Shown here: positions 22,258 through 33,250 of the stretch, in pieces
Layout of the letters: every line of letters begins with the position of its first letter
Numbering within the stretch: position 1 is the first letter of the stretch
Source: Brasenia schreberi
Lineage: Eukaryota > Streptophyta > Magnoliopsida > Nymphaeales > Cabombaceae
Direction of reading: 5' to 3'
Assembly (NCBI GenBank): GCA_036023115.1
Contig: JAYKKT010000088.1
Location: forward strand, 3,983,001-4,047,000
Length of the DNA: 64,000 nt
Program-made: the position numbers and the translations under genes
The notes under the pieces: model-generated
What the model saw: the letters and a program-made list of their open reading frames with translations, nothing else
Databases searched by the model: none
Told to the model about the DNA's origin: nothing

Positions 22258-22510
22258 TGATGAAGATAATTTAACGTAATGAGGTTATTAGAAATAAAAT
22301 GGGTGTGATCCTATAATAGATGATAAAACGAAGGAAAGTAGTTTGAAATCGTTTAGACACGTAAAAAGATGATTAAAGGAAATTAGAAAAAGTGTGAAAA
22401 TTTATATTATAAAAATATTAAAAAAAAGACACGAAAGAAAATAATAAAAAATGATTATCGAGTTCAAAAGAATTCATGTAGTCGATCCAAAGGTTCAGTT
22501 GTTGTTGTCC
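22258..22510 (+). mobile_element. Decayed 5'-truncated RTE LINE tail
   Basis: AATGAGGTTATTAGAAATAA and the following words match the C-terminal coding and 3' region of the full RTE at about 16030-16340 (AATGAGGTTATTAGAAACAA). It ends with AGAATTCATGTAGTCGATCC and CAGTTGTTGTTG. Many substitutions and an A-rich insertion mark it as old. No target duplication was recognised. Confidence 0.7.
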
Positions 22511-22689
22511 CACGTCTTGAGTGAAGATGGATTTGACCGGTTATTGAAGGATGTCTAGTGTAGGGCATTATATTCTTTTCTCTCCTTCATCTTTGTATCG
22601 ATTTGCATTTTACTTTATTTTAGATTAGATATCCTTGTGATATTTTCCTCCGGATCCAATAAACCGATGTCATAATGCTAAGATAAAGA

Positions 22690-23520
22690 TGTTAAAGAGA
22701 GGTTGAGACACCAATAGATTTTTTGATTGAATTGGATACCAGATTCCAGTAAATGAAGGCGAAAAAGTTAGCGTCATCACGATGAAGATCCTTCTTGCAG
22801 CTAGGTTTGAGTATTTTTTCAGGATTTACTGACTTCTTTTACAAATCGAATTAGGCTTGTTGTACCCTTTAGCAAAGGAGAAGTTTGTAGAGTGCGGGGT
22901 TCATAAAAGTTATGGAGAATTTAAGCAAAGGTAGATATTTATTAATTTTGTTTAGAATACCATTAGGTTTTTAATTTTGTTAATGCGTGTGTTTTGATTT
23001 AGAAAACCTAATCGTTTCCTTTTTAGGGCATATTTTAATAGAAAATACTATGTAAATTCATGAGGTTAAGCACGGTGAGAGAGACGACGAGGATAAAAGA
23101 GAGTTCCTGTAAATCATCTTGCCCGTGGATGAGTTTAAGTATCGTTTTAGGCTTCTCCGACTTCCTTGATAGATCGATCTTAGATTTATTGTACCCTTTA
23201 GCCAAGGAGTGTGCAGAGTGCATGATTTTTATGAGTTGAGAGAGGTGAGTTGAGGACATGACAGAGTTATAATTCGCCTTGGATTGCTGGTGCACATCGA
23301 GTAAAGCTTGTTTTGCTCTTGCTTGTAGAACAGGAGTCGGATTTAGCAGGCTGTTGAACCACGTTAAATTTGGTGTATTCATTTCTAATCTTTTCCCCTC
23401 CTCTTCATCTTCGTCGTGTCTTGCAACATTCTGGATTGAATTTTGCCATTTTGATTCGCACTCAATTCTACAATATCTCACATCTATAAATGTTAAGCTT
23501 TATCTTTGACATGTTGACTG
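22690..23520. repeat. Possible decayed copia LTR sequence in two related blocks
   Basis: The words TTGTACCCTTTAGC(A/C)AAGGAG occur at about 22860 and 23190 within longer, weakly similar blocks. The second block also has ATCATCTTGCCCGTGGATG and TGAACCACGTTAAAT, words that often occur in plant copia LTRs. Boundaries and internal coding were not found. The 148-codon minus-strand frame at 23481-23035 shows no domain. Confidence 0.35.
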
Positions 23521-24180
23521 TGGAACTTGATGCAAAGAGTGATCAATTCACGATGGTAGTTGATGCATAGCTAGTATTGTGCTTGATGACATTCTGGAGC
23601 ACAGTGTTAAACTCCTGAGCCCATATTTGACTCGGATTGATGAGCAAGGGGATCGATGTGGCCAAATTGTGGACACAGATCTGTTCGGTTCATTCAGCAC
23701 GTTATTTCCATGCAGAACGATGGACGAAGCTCAATGTGTTTCCATATGAGATCTCTTCCTTTTCACATGGGTTACTCTTGTACTCCTCTTTGGGAGGCAT
23801 CATGTGGTTGTACAAAATAAATGTGAGGCGACCCCTAATACAACTGATCCGTATCAGGCCAAATACATTTGCTCAGATAAATGCAATTGATTGCAGAACT
23901 TCATCTTAGCATTTTAGTAGTTTGTGAAATTGGCATGTGATTTTTCTCATGAGACATTAATTACCTTTGGGTTGCACCCTCATGTTACAAGCTATCAGTG
24001 GCACTTTTTGATTTATCATGTGAAGTCACTCTGAACACAGCTGGTGTGTCGTGGTGTAAAATGTGAGACAAAGAGGAGCACACCATGTGAAGGGTAAGGG
24101 CACAATGAAAGCAAACAACCACATAAACAAAAATGATATTGGGCCCTTTTCATGCATATGAAGTGTGCCGCTCCCTCTCC
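23521..24180. other. Gene-free stretch
   Basis: A 90-codon frame at 23637-23909 has no recognisable motif. No repeat signature was spotted. Confidence 0.3.
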
Positions 24181-24213
24181 CTCTCTCTCTCCTTCTATAA
24201 ATATATCTATAGA

Positions 24214-24390
24214 AAGTTTGACTGTGCTCACGGTTTTTGTTAAGGCCTCAAGAGAAAAGGATGGGGACAAATCCTGGGGAGAAAAGATTTTGCAGAAAAG
24301 TGGAACAGAGTTTGTAATGCTGCAACGTTGAACATGACATTCATCTGTCTAGAGATATCACTGAACATGAAGATATATATATATATATAT

Positions 24391-24436
<46 letters not shown>

Positions 24437-24478
24437 TGCAATCACTGAACATGAACATAGAGAGACAGAGCCTCTCGC

Positions 24479-24532
<54 letters not shown>

Positions 24533-24815
24533 CATTATTATATATATAAGAGACAGAGAGTAGAAAGTTTGACTACGATCACGATTTCTCTTGCTTCTTG
24601 AAGAGAAAAGGGTGGGGACAAAGTCCGATACAAGATTTTGAAAACTGGAACTTGATTGTAGTGCTTTCACGTTCACACTTAGTCTTATCTTCATGTTGAG
24701 TGATTCCTCTAGATACATGAATGTTATGTTGAGCGTTCAAGCACCCAGTGGAAAGTCTGACAAGGCTCACGGTTTCTCTTGCTGCGTCAAGAGAAAAGGA
24801 TGGGGATAAATTGCT
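24214..24815 (+). repeat. Three degenerate tandem units with a GAAAGT..GAC start
   Basis: Units begin at about 24214, 24565 and 24750. Each reads GAAAGTYTGAC, then ATCACG or CTCACG, a pyrimidine-rich GTTTCTCTTGCT-like stretch, then AAGAGAAAAGGRTGGGGA. The first two are separated by (TA)n, (GA)n and (CT)n microsatellites at 24372-24536. Each of the first two units is preceded by TATA-like sequence. No long conserved reading frame was found across the units. Confidence 0.55.
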
Positions 24816-25495
24816 TTATAAATACAATCACAGGCATGCACCTAGCAGGAGCAGTTATTTGTTAGAAAGGTTTTAAATTTCTACATTTATAGTTATCCTG
24901 ATTATGATAACGCACATCTAAATTGCTTTATCGAAACGTCCGACGACTAAACAAGAATAGGCTTTCTAGAACACCCAGTTTATTTTCACCTCAATTATTA
25001 CCTTATTCTCCAAGTTAATTACATTGACGATCAGGTACTAATTAATCCAGGTGATTTCACGAACGAAAGGTTAGATTACCTTAACGAGTGACCAGAACCC
25101 ACATAGATGGCAAAGTTCCTCCATTACTTCAGAGAGATGCGCAAGACATTTGTCTCAGTTTTCGTACCATGGTCACCTCCATCAAATAACTTTTTGCGAT
25201 CAATAATCAAACAATTCCGAGGGTTCAAACAGCAATATCTCGGAAAACAATTCGAAAGTCCAAACTGTCTGTCGAAAATAGGAAAACAACTATCTACATA
25301 CTTTGTCAACCATTGTACATTTATTTATGATAATTTGATTGGATAATTTTTTGGTTGGTTTTAAGTTTCAATTTTTGATGGTTTCTAATCATGGCAAATA
25401 CTTACTCTTTTATTTTATAAGAATGGATCAGGTTGACCCGTATCCATTTGATTGGAAAAGATAATTTTATTTTAATTTTTTAGAAATATAGGCAA
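24816..25495. other. Gene-free stretch
   Basis: Overlapping frames of 61-79 codons around 25107-25346 on both strands have no known motif. Nothing else is recognised. Confidence 0.35.
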
Positions 25496-25499
25496 AATG

Positions 25500-26370
25500 T
25501 AATAGAAGGGTGGAACTGACAGTTTTGGTTTGGTTCTGATTGGATTTGAAACACCGAACCGATTAGAAATCAGCCGTGTCTAGGTTTAGGTTTCACACAC
25601 CTACACAGGTAGGCTTGAGTATGGATATATAGAGAGATATAGGTGTATCAAACCATATGGATATAAAGAGAGATATAGGTGTAGATATGTATATTCACAA
25701 TTTTCATTATATTGTATATAAGGTTATAAAACTTATACATATAATCTTTATAAGTTTATAAGATGTATATGAGTTTTATAACCTTATATTATATATACCT
25801 TCATATATTTATATAATTTATATACTATGGCTTTAAAGCTTAACAAGTTTATAAGTTTATATACATATGAGTTTTATAACTACATATACATATAGAATAT
25901 GGACTACAGATCCAAATAATCTCATAGCATAATACATTGTGATTATCCAAAATCATTAAATTAGTAGAACCATGGTTCATAATCAAACCAAACCTGAACC
26001 AATGTTTGATTCGGTTCTCTAAAAGTTGAGAACCAAAATTAGTTTATGTATATGAGTTTTATAACCTTATATTATATATATATACCTTCATATATTTATA
26101 TAATTTATATACTGTGACTTTAAAGCTTGACAAGTTTAAAAGTTTATATATATATATATGAGTTTTATAACTACATATACATATAAAATGTGGACTATAG
26201 ATCCAAATAATCTCATAGCATAATGCATTGTATTTAGCCAAAATCATTAAATTAGAAGAACCATGGTTCATAATCAAACCAAACCTGAACCAACGTTCGG
26301 TTTGGTTCGGTTCTCTAAAAGTTGAAAACAAAAATTGGAAGTTTCATTCGAACCATGAACACCCCTACTT
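25500..26370. repeat. AT-rich GGTTCGG repeat with an internal tandem duplication
   Basis: Two head-to-tail units, 25763-26045 and 26046-26340, share the order ATGTATATGAGTTTTATAAC, TTTAAAGCTT(A/G)ACAAG, ATAATCTCATAGCATAAT and ACCATGGTTCATAATCAAAC. The outer sequence has GAACCGATT and GGTTTGGTTCGG words and ends CATGAACACCCCTACTT. The same family is at 1930-2455 as a single unit. Confidence 0.6.
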
Positions 26371-27165
26371 GAGCTAGCGAGGAGAACCTTTTTTCTCCTC
26401 AATTGTCTTATCTAATATGTCATTTGAGGTGCAAAATTCATCTTGTGAGATGCACTGCATTGGCCTTCATCATGAAAATGACATAGGCCCCACCATGATA
26501 ATGTCGCGTGGTGGCATAGCACTCAGAACAGATAGATAAGCATGTCGGAACATGCACCACTCCGGCACTTGCGATAACATTATGACGTGTTCGAAGAACT
26601 TAAACCCATCCATTTTTTTTTGCTTTGCGGTTTACTTTTGGTTTAATTGAAAAAAAAAGTTCTTTGTATGGTTTGGTTCATAGTGTTCATGTTAAGCCTC
26701 ACTATTAGAAGCAAGACTATCCGAATATATATAGTACAAATATATAAATATAAATATATCTTTGATCTAAATATAAATATAAATATATATCTTTGTAAGG
26801 TACATGTACACTATTCACAAGTTGTACTTATTAAATAATTATTTAAAATTTGATTTTTAATATCAATTATCAATATCTTTAATCTAATGATTGAGATTTT
26901 TAAAGATAGGTAAACATATAAAGTAGCAAGCATATTCTGCTCAACAAATGTATATATGTATGTGTGCATGAAGAAAGTGATTTATGAGTAAACTTGCTAT
27001 TTATTTAGTTTGATCGACAAACTGCAAAATCCAAAAAATGTGACATCATCTAGTATATAATTGTTAAAATAATTTATGTATTTGTAGTGCTTTAGATGTG
27101 AACAACTTTTCTTACAATTCACTAAGTATATCTGTCATGTGATTTATTAATTTTTTTTGTAAGTA
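26371..27165. other. Gene-free stretch
   Basis: Positions about 26825-26925 (TTTTTAATATCAATTATC and GATTGAGATTTTTAAAG) resemble sequence at 41800-41880 and 60890-60980, a small AT-rich repeat family. Nothing else is recognised. Confidence 0.4.
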
Positions 27166-27173
27166 CCATATAT

Positions 27174-30100
27174 CAGTGTTATTTATATCGCACCATATCA
27201 TACAATATAATACGATACGTATTATATCGTGACGATACAAGACTCTGTATCGTATTACAGAGTGTATCGTTCCAAAAACCCGCATTTTTGCGGGTTTCTG
27301 GCATCTGTTCACAACTTCTCAAGGCTCCTTCCAGTGGCTCTCCTCCTCCTTGGTGTTCAATGCTCTCAAAAAAGTGATTTATGGTGTCCTTGCAAGCCTC
27401 CAATCTCGAATTCTGGTATATTTTTGGTGTTTTTCAGAATTTATTTCTTTGTATTTGGTGTTTTTTAGTGTTATTTGGGTTTTTCTTTTTTTGAATGATA
27501 AAATATGAAGTTATGAAGTGTGTGAATATGATTTTTATTGCATTCATGAAGTGGGAGACACTCTATTTGAGTGTTACGTGAAAATTGAGGATTTATAAAG
27601 TACTTTTATTTTTAGATTTTTATTGAATTTAAATGTGTAATTGAGATGACAGGAAGGAGTGTTAGGGATTCCCAATCTCGATTTGATGATCAGGCATGTT
27701 AGTATAGTACAACAGTTGATGAAAACATATTGAAGATCAAATGTTTGATTTGTCAGAAGGTTGTTAGTGGTGGAATTTCACGATTGAAATATCACATAGC
27801 AGGGACTAGGAAAGAAGTTGCTCTTTACACGAGCAAAGTTAAAAAATTGTCAGAAGTCATTAAATGACAATGTATGTAGATGATTGAGATCATAAATGAG
27901 AAGAGACAATACAAGGATGATTTAGAGATGTTTGAAGAAGATGATGATAATATTATTGGATTGAGTAATAGTATTACTTCTAATGGTAGAACATATGTTG
28001 GTATTAGTAGTTCTCAACCATCAACTAGAGGAAAGAGGGATGTTGAAGATTTTGTAAGTGAAAGTAGCAGAAGAGGAAGGAAGAGATGAAAAACTTCTTC
28101 TAGTATACAAACAATTTTTGTTCCTACCATTACACATGGTGTTCAACCTAGAATTTGTGCTACTATGGCTTCAGAACAACTCTATGAGCAAGCAGACATT
28201 GCAGTGAGCATATGATTTTATGATGCAACCTGAATTTAAGCAATGACAGATGCAATTGCTAATAATGGTATAGGATACAAGATGCCCTCTTATGAGAAAT
28301 TAAGAAGAAAACTATTATATAAGACTCTCCTTGAAGTAAAAGAATATTGTTTGACTTTGAGAGAGTCATGGAAGGAGAAATGATTGCACTATCATGATAG
28401 ATAGATGAATAGATAAGTGAGAAAGAACTTTGTCAAAATTTCTTATCTACTGTCCTAAAAGACTTATGTTTTTGGGATCTTTAGACATATCAGAGGAGAG
28501 ACATACTGCAAAGATCCTAAGATAAGAGTTTGATAAGATGATATCCAAGGTTTGGCCAAACATTGTAGTTCAATTCATTACAGATAATGCTGCTAAGTAT
28601 AAAGTAACTGGGAAGGAGTTAGCATATACTTATGAGACTTTCTATTGGACTCCATTTGCAACCCATTGTTTAGATCTCATCCTTGAGGATATTGGTGAGA
28701 TAAATGATATAAATATAATAACTTAGTATTGTCAAGATATCACCAAATTTATCTAAAACCATGCCTTTTTATTATATATGATGAGGAGATATATAGATGG
28801 TGCAGAACTCTTTCATACAGTTGCAACTCAATTTACAACTAATTTCTTATCTATACAGATCATTGTGAAACAAAAACAAGCCTTGAACAAAATGTTCTCA
28901 TCACATGAGTGATAACAATTTGTAGAGTTTCCTCAAAATAGAAGAAACAAAAAGTTGATTTTGGAATGAGATTTTAGAGACAGTATTTACATTTTGGAAT
29001 ACATGTGTTTGATTGAGGATTATATGTCCTTTAGTGAAAGTTTTGACATTGGTTGATAGAAAGGAGAAACTACATATAAGCTATCTTTATGAAGCCATGA
29101 ATAGGACAAAAGAAGTCATTCAAAGTAATTTAAATGGAAGAAAGATAGATTATGTACCCGTGTAAAACATTATAGATAATAGATAGAACAAACAATTGCA
29201 TTAGCCTATTCATGCAACAACATATTACCTAAACTCAACATTTAAGTATTCAACAAACTTTAAAAAGGATGGTGAGATTAATCAAGGCATCATTGATTGT
29301 ATAAACAAATTAGTCCTTGATGAGAGTAGAGCATATGATATACATTTAGAGATGAGATTTATAATAATACTCTTTATTTGATGGGTTTACTCATAACAAT
29401 CCGTAATCACACTAATATGAGTTCAGCTAAATTGTTTATCTTCATATTTAGGTTTTTTAAATCTTATATTTATTGTAAATTAAGTTTCTTATATTTGTCT
29501 TTTTCTACATATGTTTGGTGAAATAGGTTTGAAAGTGATTGTTCAAACCTTAGAGATTTTGCAGTAAGAGTTATGAGTCAAACCTATAATACAATGGGTT
29601 GTAAAAAGAATTGAATGTCTTTGAACACATTCACACAAAAAAGTGTAACAAGTTTGAATATAAGCGGTTCAATGATTTGGTTTGCATCCGTTGTAACATA
29701 CGACTCCGACAAATGTAATTGTGTATTAGTTATTACTTAAATATTTAATTCAATATTTTGTTTGACTTTAATTGTTAATGTTATTTACTAATTACTTATC
29801 TTTCTTTCTTATAGATAATTTAAAGAGTTAAATAGAGAAGAAAACTAATTTGATTCAATACGTTTGATATATTAGAGGAGTGTATTGTGAAAGATAATAA
29901 AGAAAATATACTCATAACCGAAGAAGATATTGCATGGATTAATTTGAAAGAAGCGCAACAACATCATCAAGGAGATAAAGATTTTGATTTTGAAGCAGAG
30001 GTGGTGAAGACCTTCAGCAAGTAGAAGATGAAGATTATTTAGTAGATCATCTTGATTACAATATGTAAATGTAAATATATTTTATTTTGTGCCTCAAAAT

Positions 30101-30308
30101 ATGTAATTCTTTTTCAACTATTGAATAGTGAATGATGAATATGTACTAAACTGTTGCATTATATGAATTTTTTGCAATTATAAAAAAATTTCCTGTTTTT
30201 TTGGATTTTTACTAAGTTTTAGTATTAAATTATGATACGCAATGATACGATATATATCGTATTGTGAACCAAAATGATACACGATATGATATGCATTGAA
30301 CAACACTA
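27174..30308 (+). mobile_element. Complete hAT-superfamily DNA transposon
   Basis: The 3135-bp element starts CAGTGTTATTTATATCGC and ends TGCATTGAACAACACTA. The termini are inverted with mismatches (AGTGTTATTTATA against AGTGTTGTTCAAT), and sub-terminal CATATCATA and GATACGATA words are also inverted. The 8-bp CCATATAT occurs on both sides at 27166-27173 and 30309-30316, the duplication length expected of hAT. Between the ends lies a decayed BED/hAT transposase. Both ends and the duplication survive, so the insertion is structurally complete although its protein is dead. Confidence 0.9.
27646..30060 (+). pseudogene. hAT transposase pseudogene (BED zinc finger, RNase H-like core, dimerisation region)
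   Basis: An ATG at 27646 opens a BED-like domain: CLICQKVVSGGISRLKYH follows a stop codon near 27700. Further on, QFITDNAAKYKVTGKEL and FYWTPFATHCLDLILEDIG (28560-28700) match the conserved DNA-and-hAT core. NVFEHIHTKKCNKFEYKRF near 29610-29680 matches the C-terminal hAT dimerisation block, and an acidic ENILITEEDIAWINL-like tail is at 29900-29960. Many stops and shifts interrupt the reading (for example at 27700, 27866 and 28087), so no transposase can be made. Introns may explain some breaks, but in-frame stops inside conserved blocks do not fit an active gene. Confidence 0.87.
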
Positions 30309-30316
30309 CCATATAT

Positions 30317-31928
30317 TACTCTAATGCATTGAAGTATTAGGAGCCATGGTCTAGAACTGAACTAAACCGGAAAAGATGGTGATCTTGTGTTCTGTTTTAT
30401 CACTTCCTATGTTTTGGTTTCCCACGCTTTTGTTTATTTTTGTTCCCCAAAATTGATAAAGAATTAGATAAATTTATTTTGAGATTGAGTCTAAAACTAA
30501 TTCTGTGTAAACGGAAAGGCAAAGCCAACTGCCAAAATCATCCTTTTTTATTAGTTTCCCATCTTCTCAGAGATGACAAGATAGCGGTGCTAAAGAGAGT
30601 TGCAAGAAACTTGCAGCAGAAATTCTAAAATTCAAGAGGCATCAAATAGATGTGTTCAAATGCACCTGGTTCAGGGGGCCGAACAAGCCCTGCTTTGGAA
30701 ACATGGAAGCTGGGCCAAGATTTTCTGGCCTATGTGTGTTGCAGGGTGGCCCGTCTAATCTTGGGAGCCAAGAGGTTCAGACTTTAATTAAATAACCCGA
30801 ATGAACTAAGAAGATCTTGGTAAGTTGATAGCTGTAGAATAGGCCCCATATACTGATCTCAGTGCAGAACTATTTTCTTAAAAGCAAACGTAAGCAGTAG
30901 AGGAGCACTGAATCTTTAGCTCCATCACAGTGTTGAATCTTCAAAAGGAAACCTATGATTTTTGGATCATAAGAAAGTACAGTGATCTGAAATTACTAAT
31001 CCAAATATCGCAGCTGTGGTGATGGCCCTGATATCACAAAGTGAATATCAAAACACTGCTTTTCCTAGGCAAACTCCATCTATTTGAGTTCGTCTTCTGG
31101 CGAGAGCCAAAATGCAGATCGATGTCGAAGAGACGTTTGGGAAGCTTGATCGATTACTGCATCCATATATAGTTGTACTTCCAAGACTTTCCTCTACATG
31201 ATCATTAAAGTGACAATTTTTGTCTATTAAAAGAGCAATATTGTAAGTTATTGCCCTCTTGACAATGATCATAATATGAGCAACATTATGCATCCTTGTT
31301 AATGTGGCTTGAATCTACAATGGACAAAAATCGTTACCCTGAACCAAAAAGCTTTCGGTGCGACCGGATTGTACATATCTTGATACGTTTTCTTCGGTCG
31401 ATTCATTCTTGACGTCTTTGTCTCAATCTTTACACTAAAGATTAATAGAAAGCATCTTTGAGGTTCAATAGAGGCTGTCCTTCCAAATAATTTGTTTAGC
31501 TATCAAAGAAGCGAAACAGCTTATTTTATCATCTGTTATTTGTCTCTGTTACACCCCATATCGTCTAATGCATGATCCGGCACACCAATTATTCTTCATG
31601 GCTCCTCCGGACTCTGGACTAAATTATAACTGATCCTTCATTTCGTGTTGCATGATGCATGCATGTTGGCCATAGGCATTGAGAGAAACTGTTCATAAGA
31701 GAAGTCTTCTCCGAGGAATAGAACAATCGTAGGTGCTTTTCGTATACCAATGGTGAAGGCATTTGCTCTATTTTTCTTTTCCTATCATCTTCTTTGTTGT
31801 ACTAAGCAACAGTATGAGTAATCCTCACCAAGTTTGCATGTACAATCAAGATAAGATGGTTTATTAACTTCTAGGTCCAACTGAGCAATGGTTGGAGTGA
31901 TTTTACATGTACCAAGCTTTCCTCATAA
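30317..31928. other. Gene-free stretch
   Basis: No gene is recognised. Open frames at 30440-30628 (+) and 31293-31048 (-) are short and unmatched. The sequence between 30640 and 31800 is less repetitive than most of the window and could be single-copy spacer. Confidence 0.35.
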
Positions 31929-31941
31929 GTAGAGTTCACCT

Positions 31942-32095
31942 GTTAGCATGGCATATGATCTAGCTCTATGAAAATAAAGGATTCTTATAATCAACCCCAT
32001 TTAGTGTAAGAAAAGGCTTAGTTGTTAATGACATATGATCCAGCTATATGAAAACAAAGATTCCTATAACTAAAGGCTTAATTGTTATTGTTGTT
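31942..32095 (+). mobile_element. 5'-truncated RTE insertion carrying two tandem 3' tails
   Basis: GTAGAGTTCACCT flanks the segment at 31929-31941 and 32096-32108. Inside, GTTAGCATGGCATATGATC onward, ending AAGGCTTAGTTGTT, matches the last about 85 bp of the RTE. A second copy follows directly (GACATATGATCCAGCTATAT, then ATAACTAAAGGCTTAATTG and the TTG tail). One target duplication encloses both copies. Confidence 0.8.
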
Positions 32096-32108
32096 GTAGA
32101 GTTCACCT

Positions 32109-33250
32109 CATGCGTTATTACTATTAGGAACAAAACTTATGGCCTTGGATAAGAACAACTTAAAAGGCCAGAATAGAAAAAAATTATGAATAATCTATAG
32201 TGATTGGGTTCAACCAGAACTATGACTAGTTAACCATCATCGATGTTCCGCACTCCAATGTAAAAATGATCTACCATAGGTTATTACAATTGCAATAAAC
32301 CTCAAACCCATCGTCTATACCACAACAAAAATTATAACCAAATTTTATAAGTGCTTTCTTTAAACCATCAGTATACTTTTTCCTCTACAAGTATATAATT
32401 AGTCCATTGAGTTCAATTTTCTATCATATTAGCATTAACTTAGAAAATGATATATAAGTTTTGTTGTTTCCTTTCAATACTTGAGAAGTCTTTTTCTCCT
32501 TTAAATATATTTGCCATCTAATTTCTCACACCTTATCATTTGAGTTCTATATTGCTGCCTCCTCAAATATTCAAACTGCATCTAGTGTATCCCTCTTATT
32601 TGAAATTCTGAAATATTTTCTCTTTTAAATTTCTTTACCATCTAATTTCTCATACAATAATAAAGTTCTATGACCGCCTCTATAAACGTTCAAACTGCGT
32701 CTGGTGTGTCTTTCTCACTTAAAATTATGAAATACAGAAGGAAAATCTTTCACCATGTCAATATTGCTTCCCATACACTACACCAAAATCTTCGTTTTTC
32801 TCTCTCTATTGCCCCTAACTGCTGATAAACTATTGTTTTCTTTGTTGTCATCCAAAGTTCAGTTCCACAAGATGTCATCCTAACCAGTTTGGAGGAGAAA
32901 TCCTTGGTGGTGTTTGTCATGGACGTCGCATTTGACATTATCAAGACGCAATGTTGGAAACCTTGAATAACATCATCTCCGTCACTGTATCGCTGCTTTG
33001 CAGTAGTGATATGCGACGGCAGATGGCTTGCCACTATTTACCGTTTCTAGAGGGGGCAAGAAGATTGTGGGAAACATTCAGTATATTCCGTGTAAGATTC
33101 AAAAGGAACACACTACAACAAGACAGACTCGTGGTGACGCACATTTCCTTTGAAGGTGGGTGATCATTTTGCTTTTTTTGTGACACTCGTGGCTGTGAAT
33201 GGATAATCACTAAGTGAGTTTCTCTTGGGCCCTTCAAAATGTTTTATGCA
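32109..33250. other. Gene-free stretch with a 125-bp tandem duplication
   Basis: About 32490-32612 and 32613-32735 are diverged head-to-tail copies. Both contain CCATCTAATTTCTCA, then GTTCTAT, a TTCAAACTGC(A/G)TCT(A/G)GTGT word and a GAAAT-like end. Open frames of 67-94 codons at 32750-33237 on both strands have no recognised motif. Confidence 0.4.

Noticed and set aside
23035..23481. 148-codon minus-strand frame
   Set aside because: It overlaps LTR-like words on the plus strand and shows no domain.
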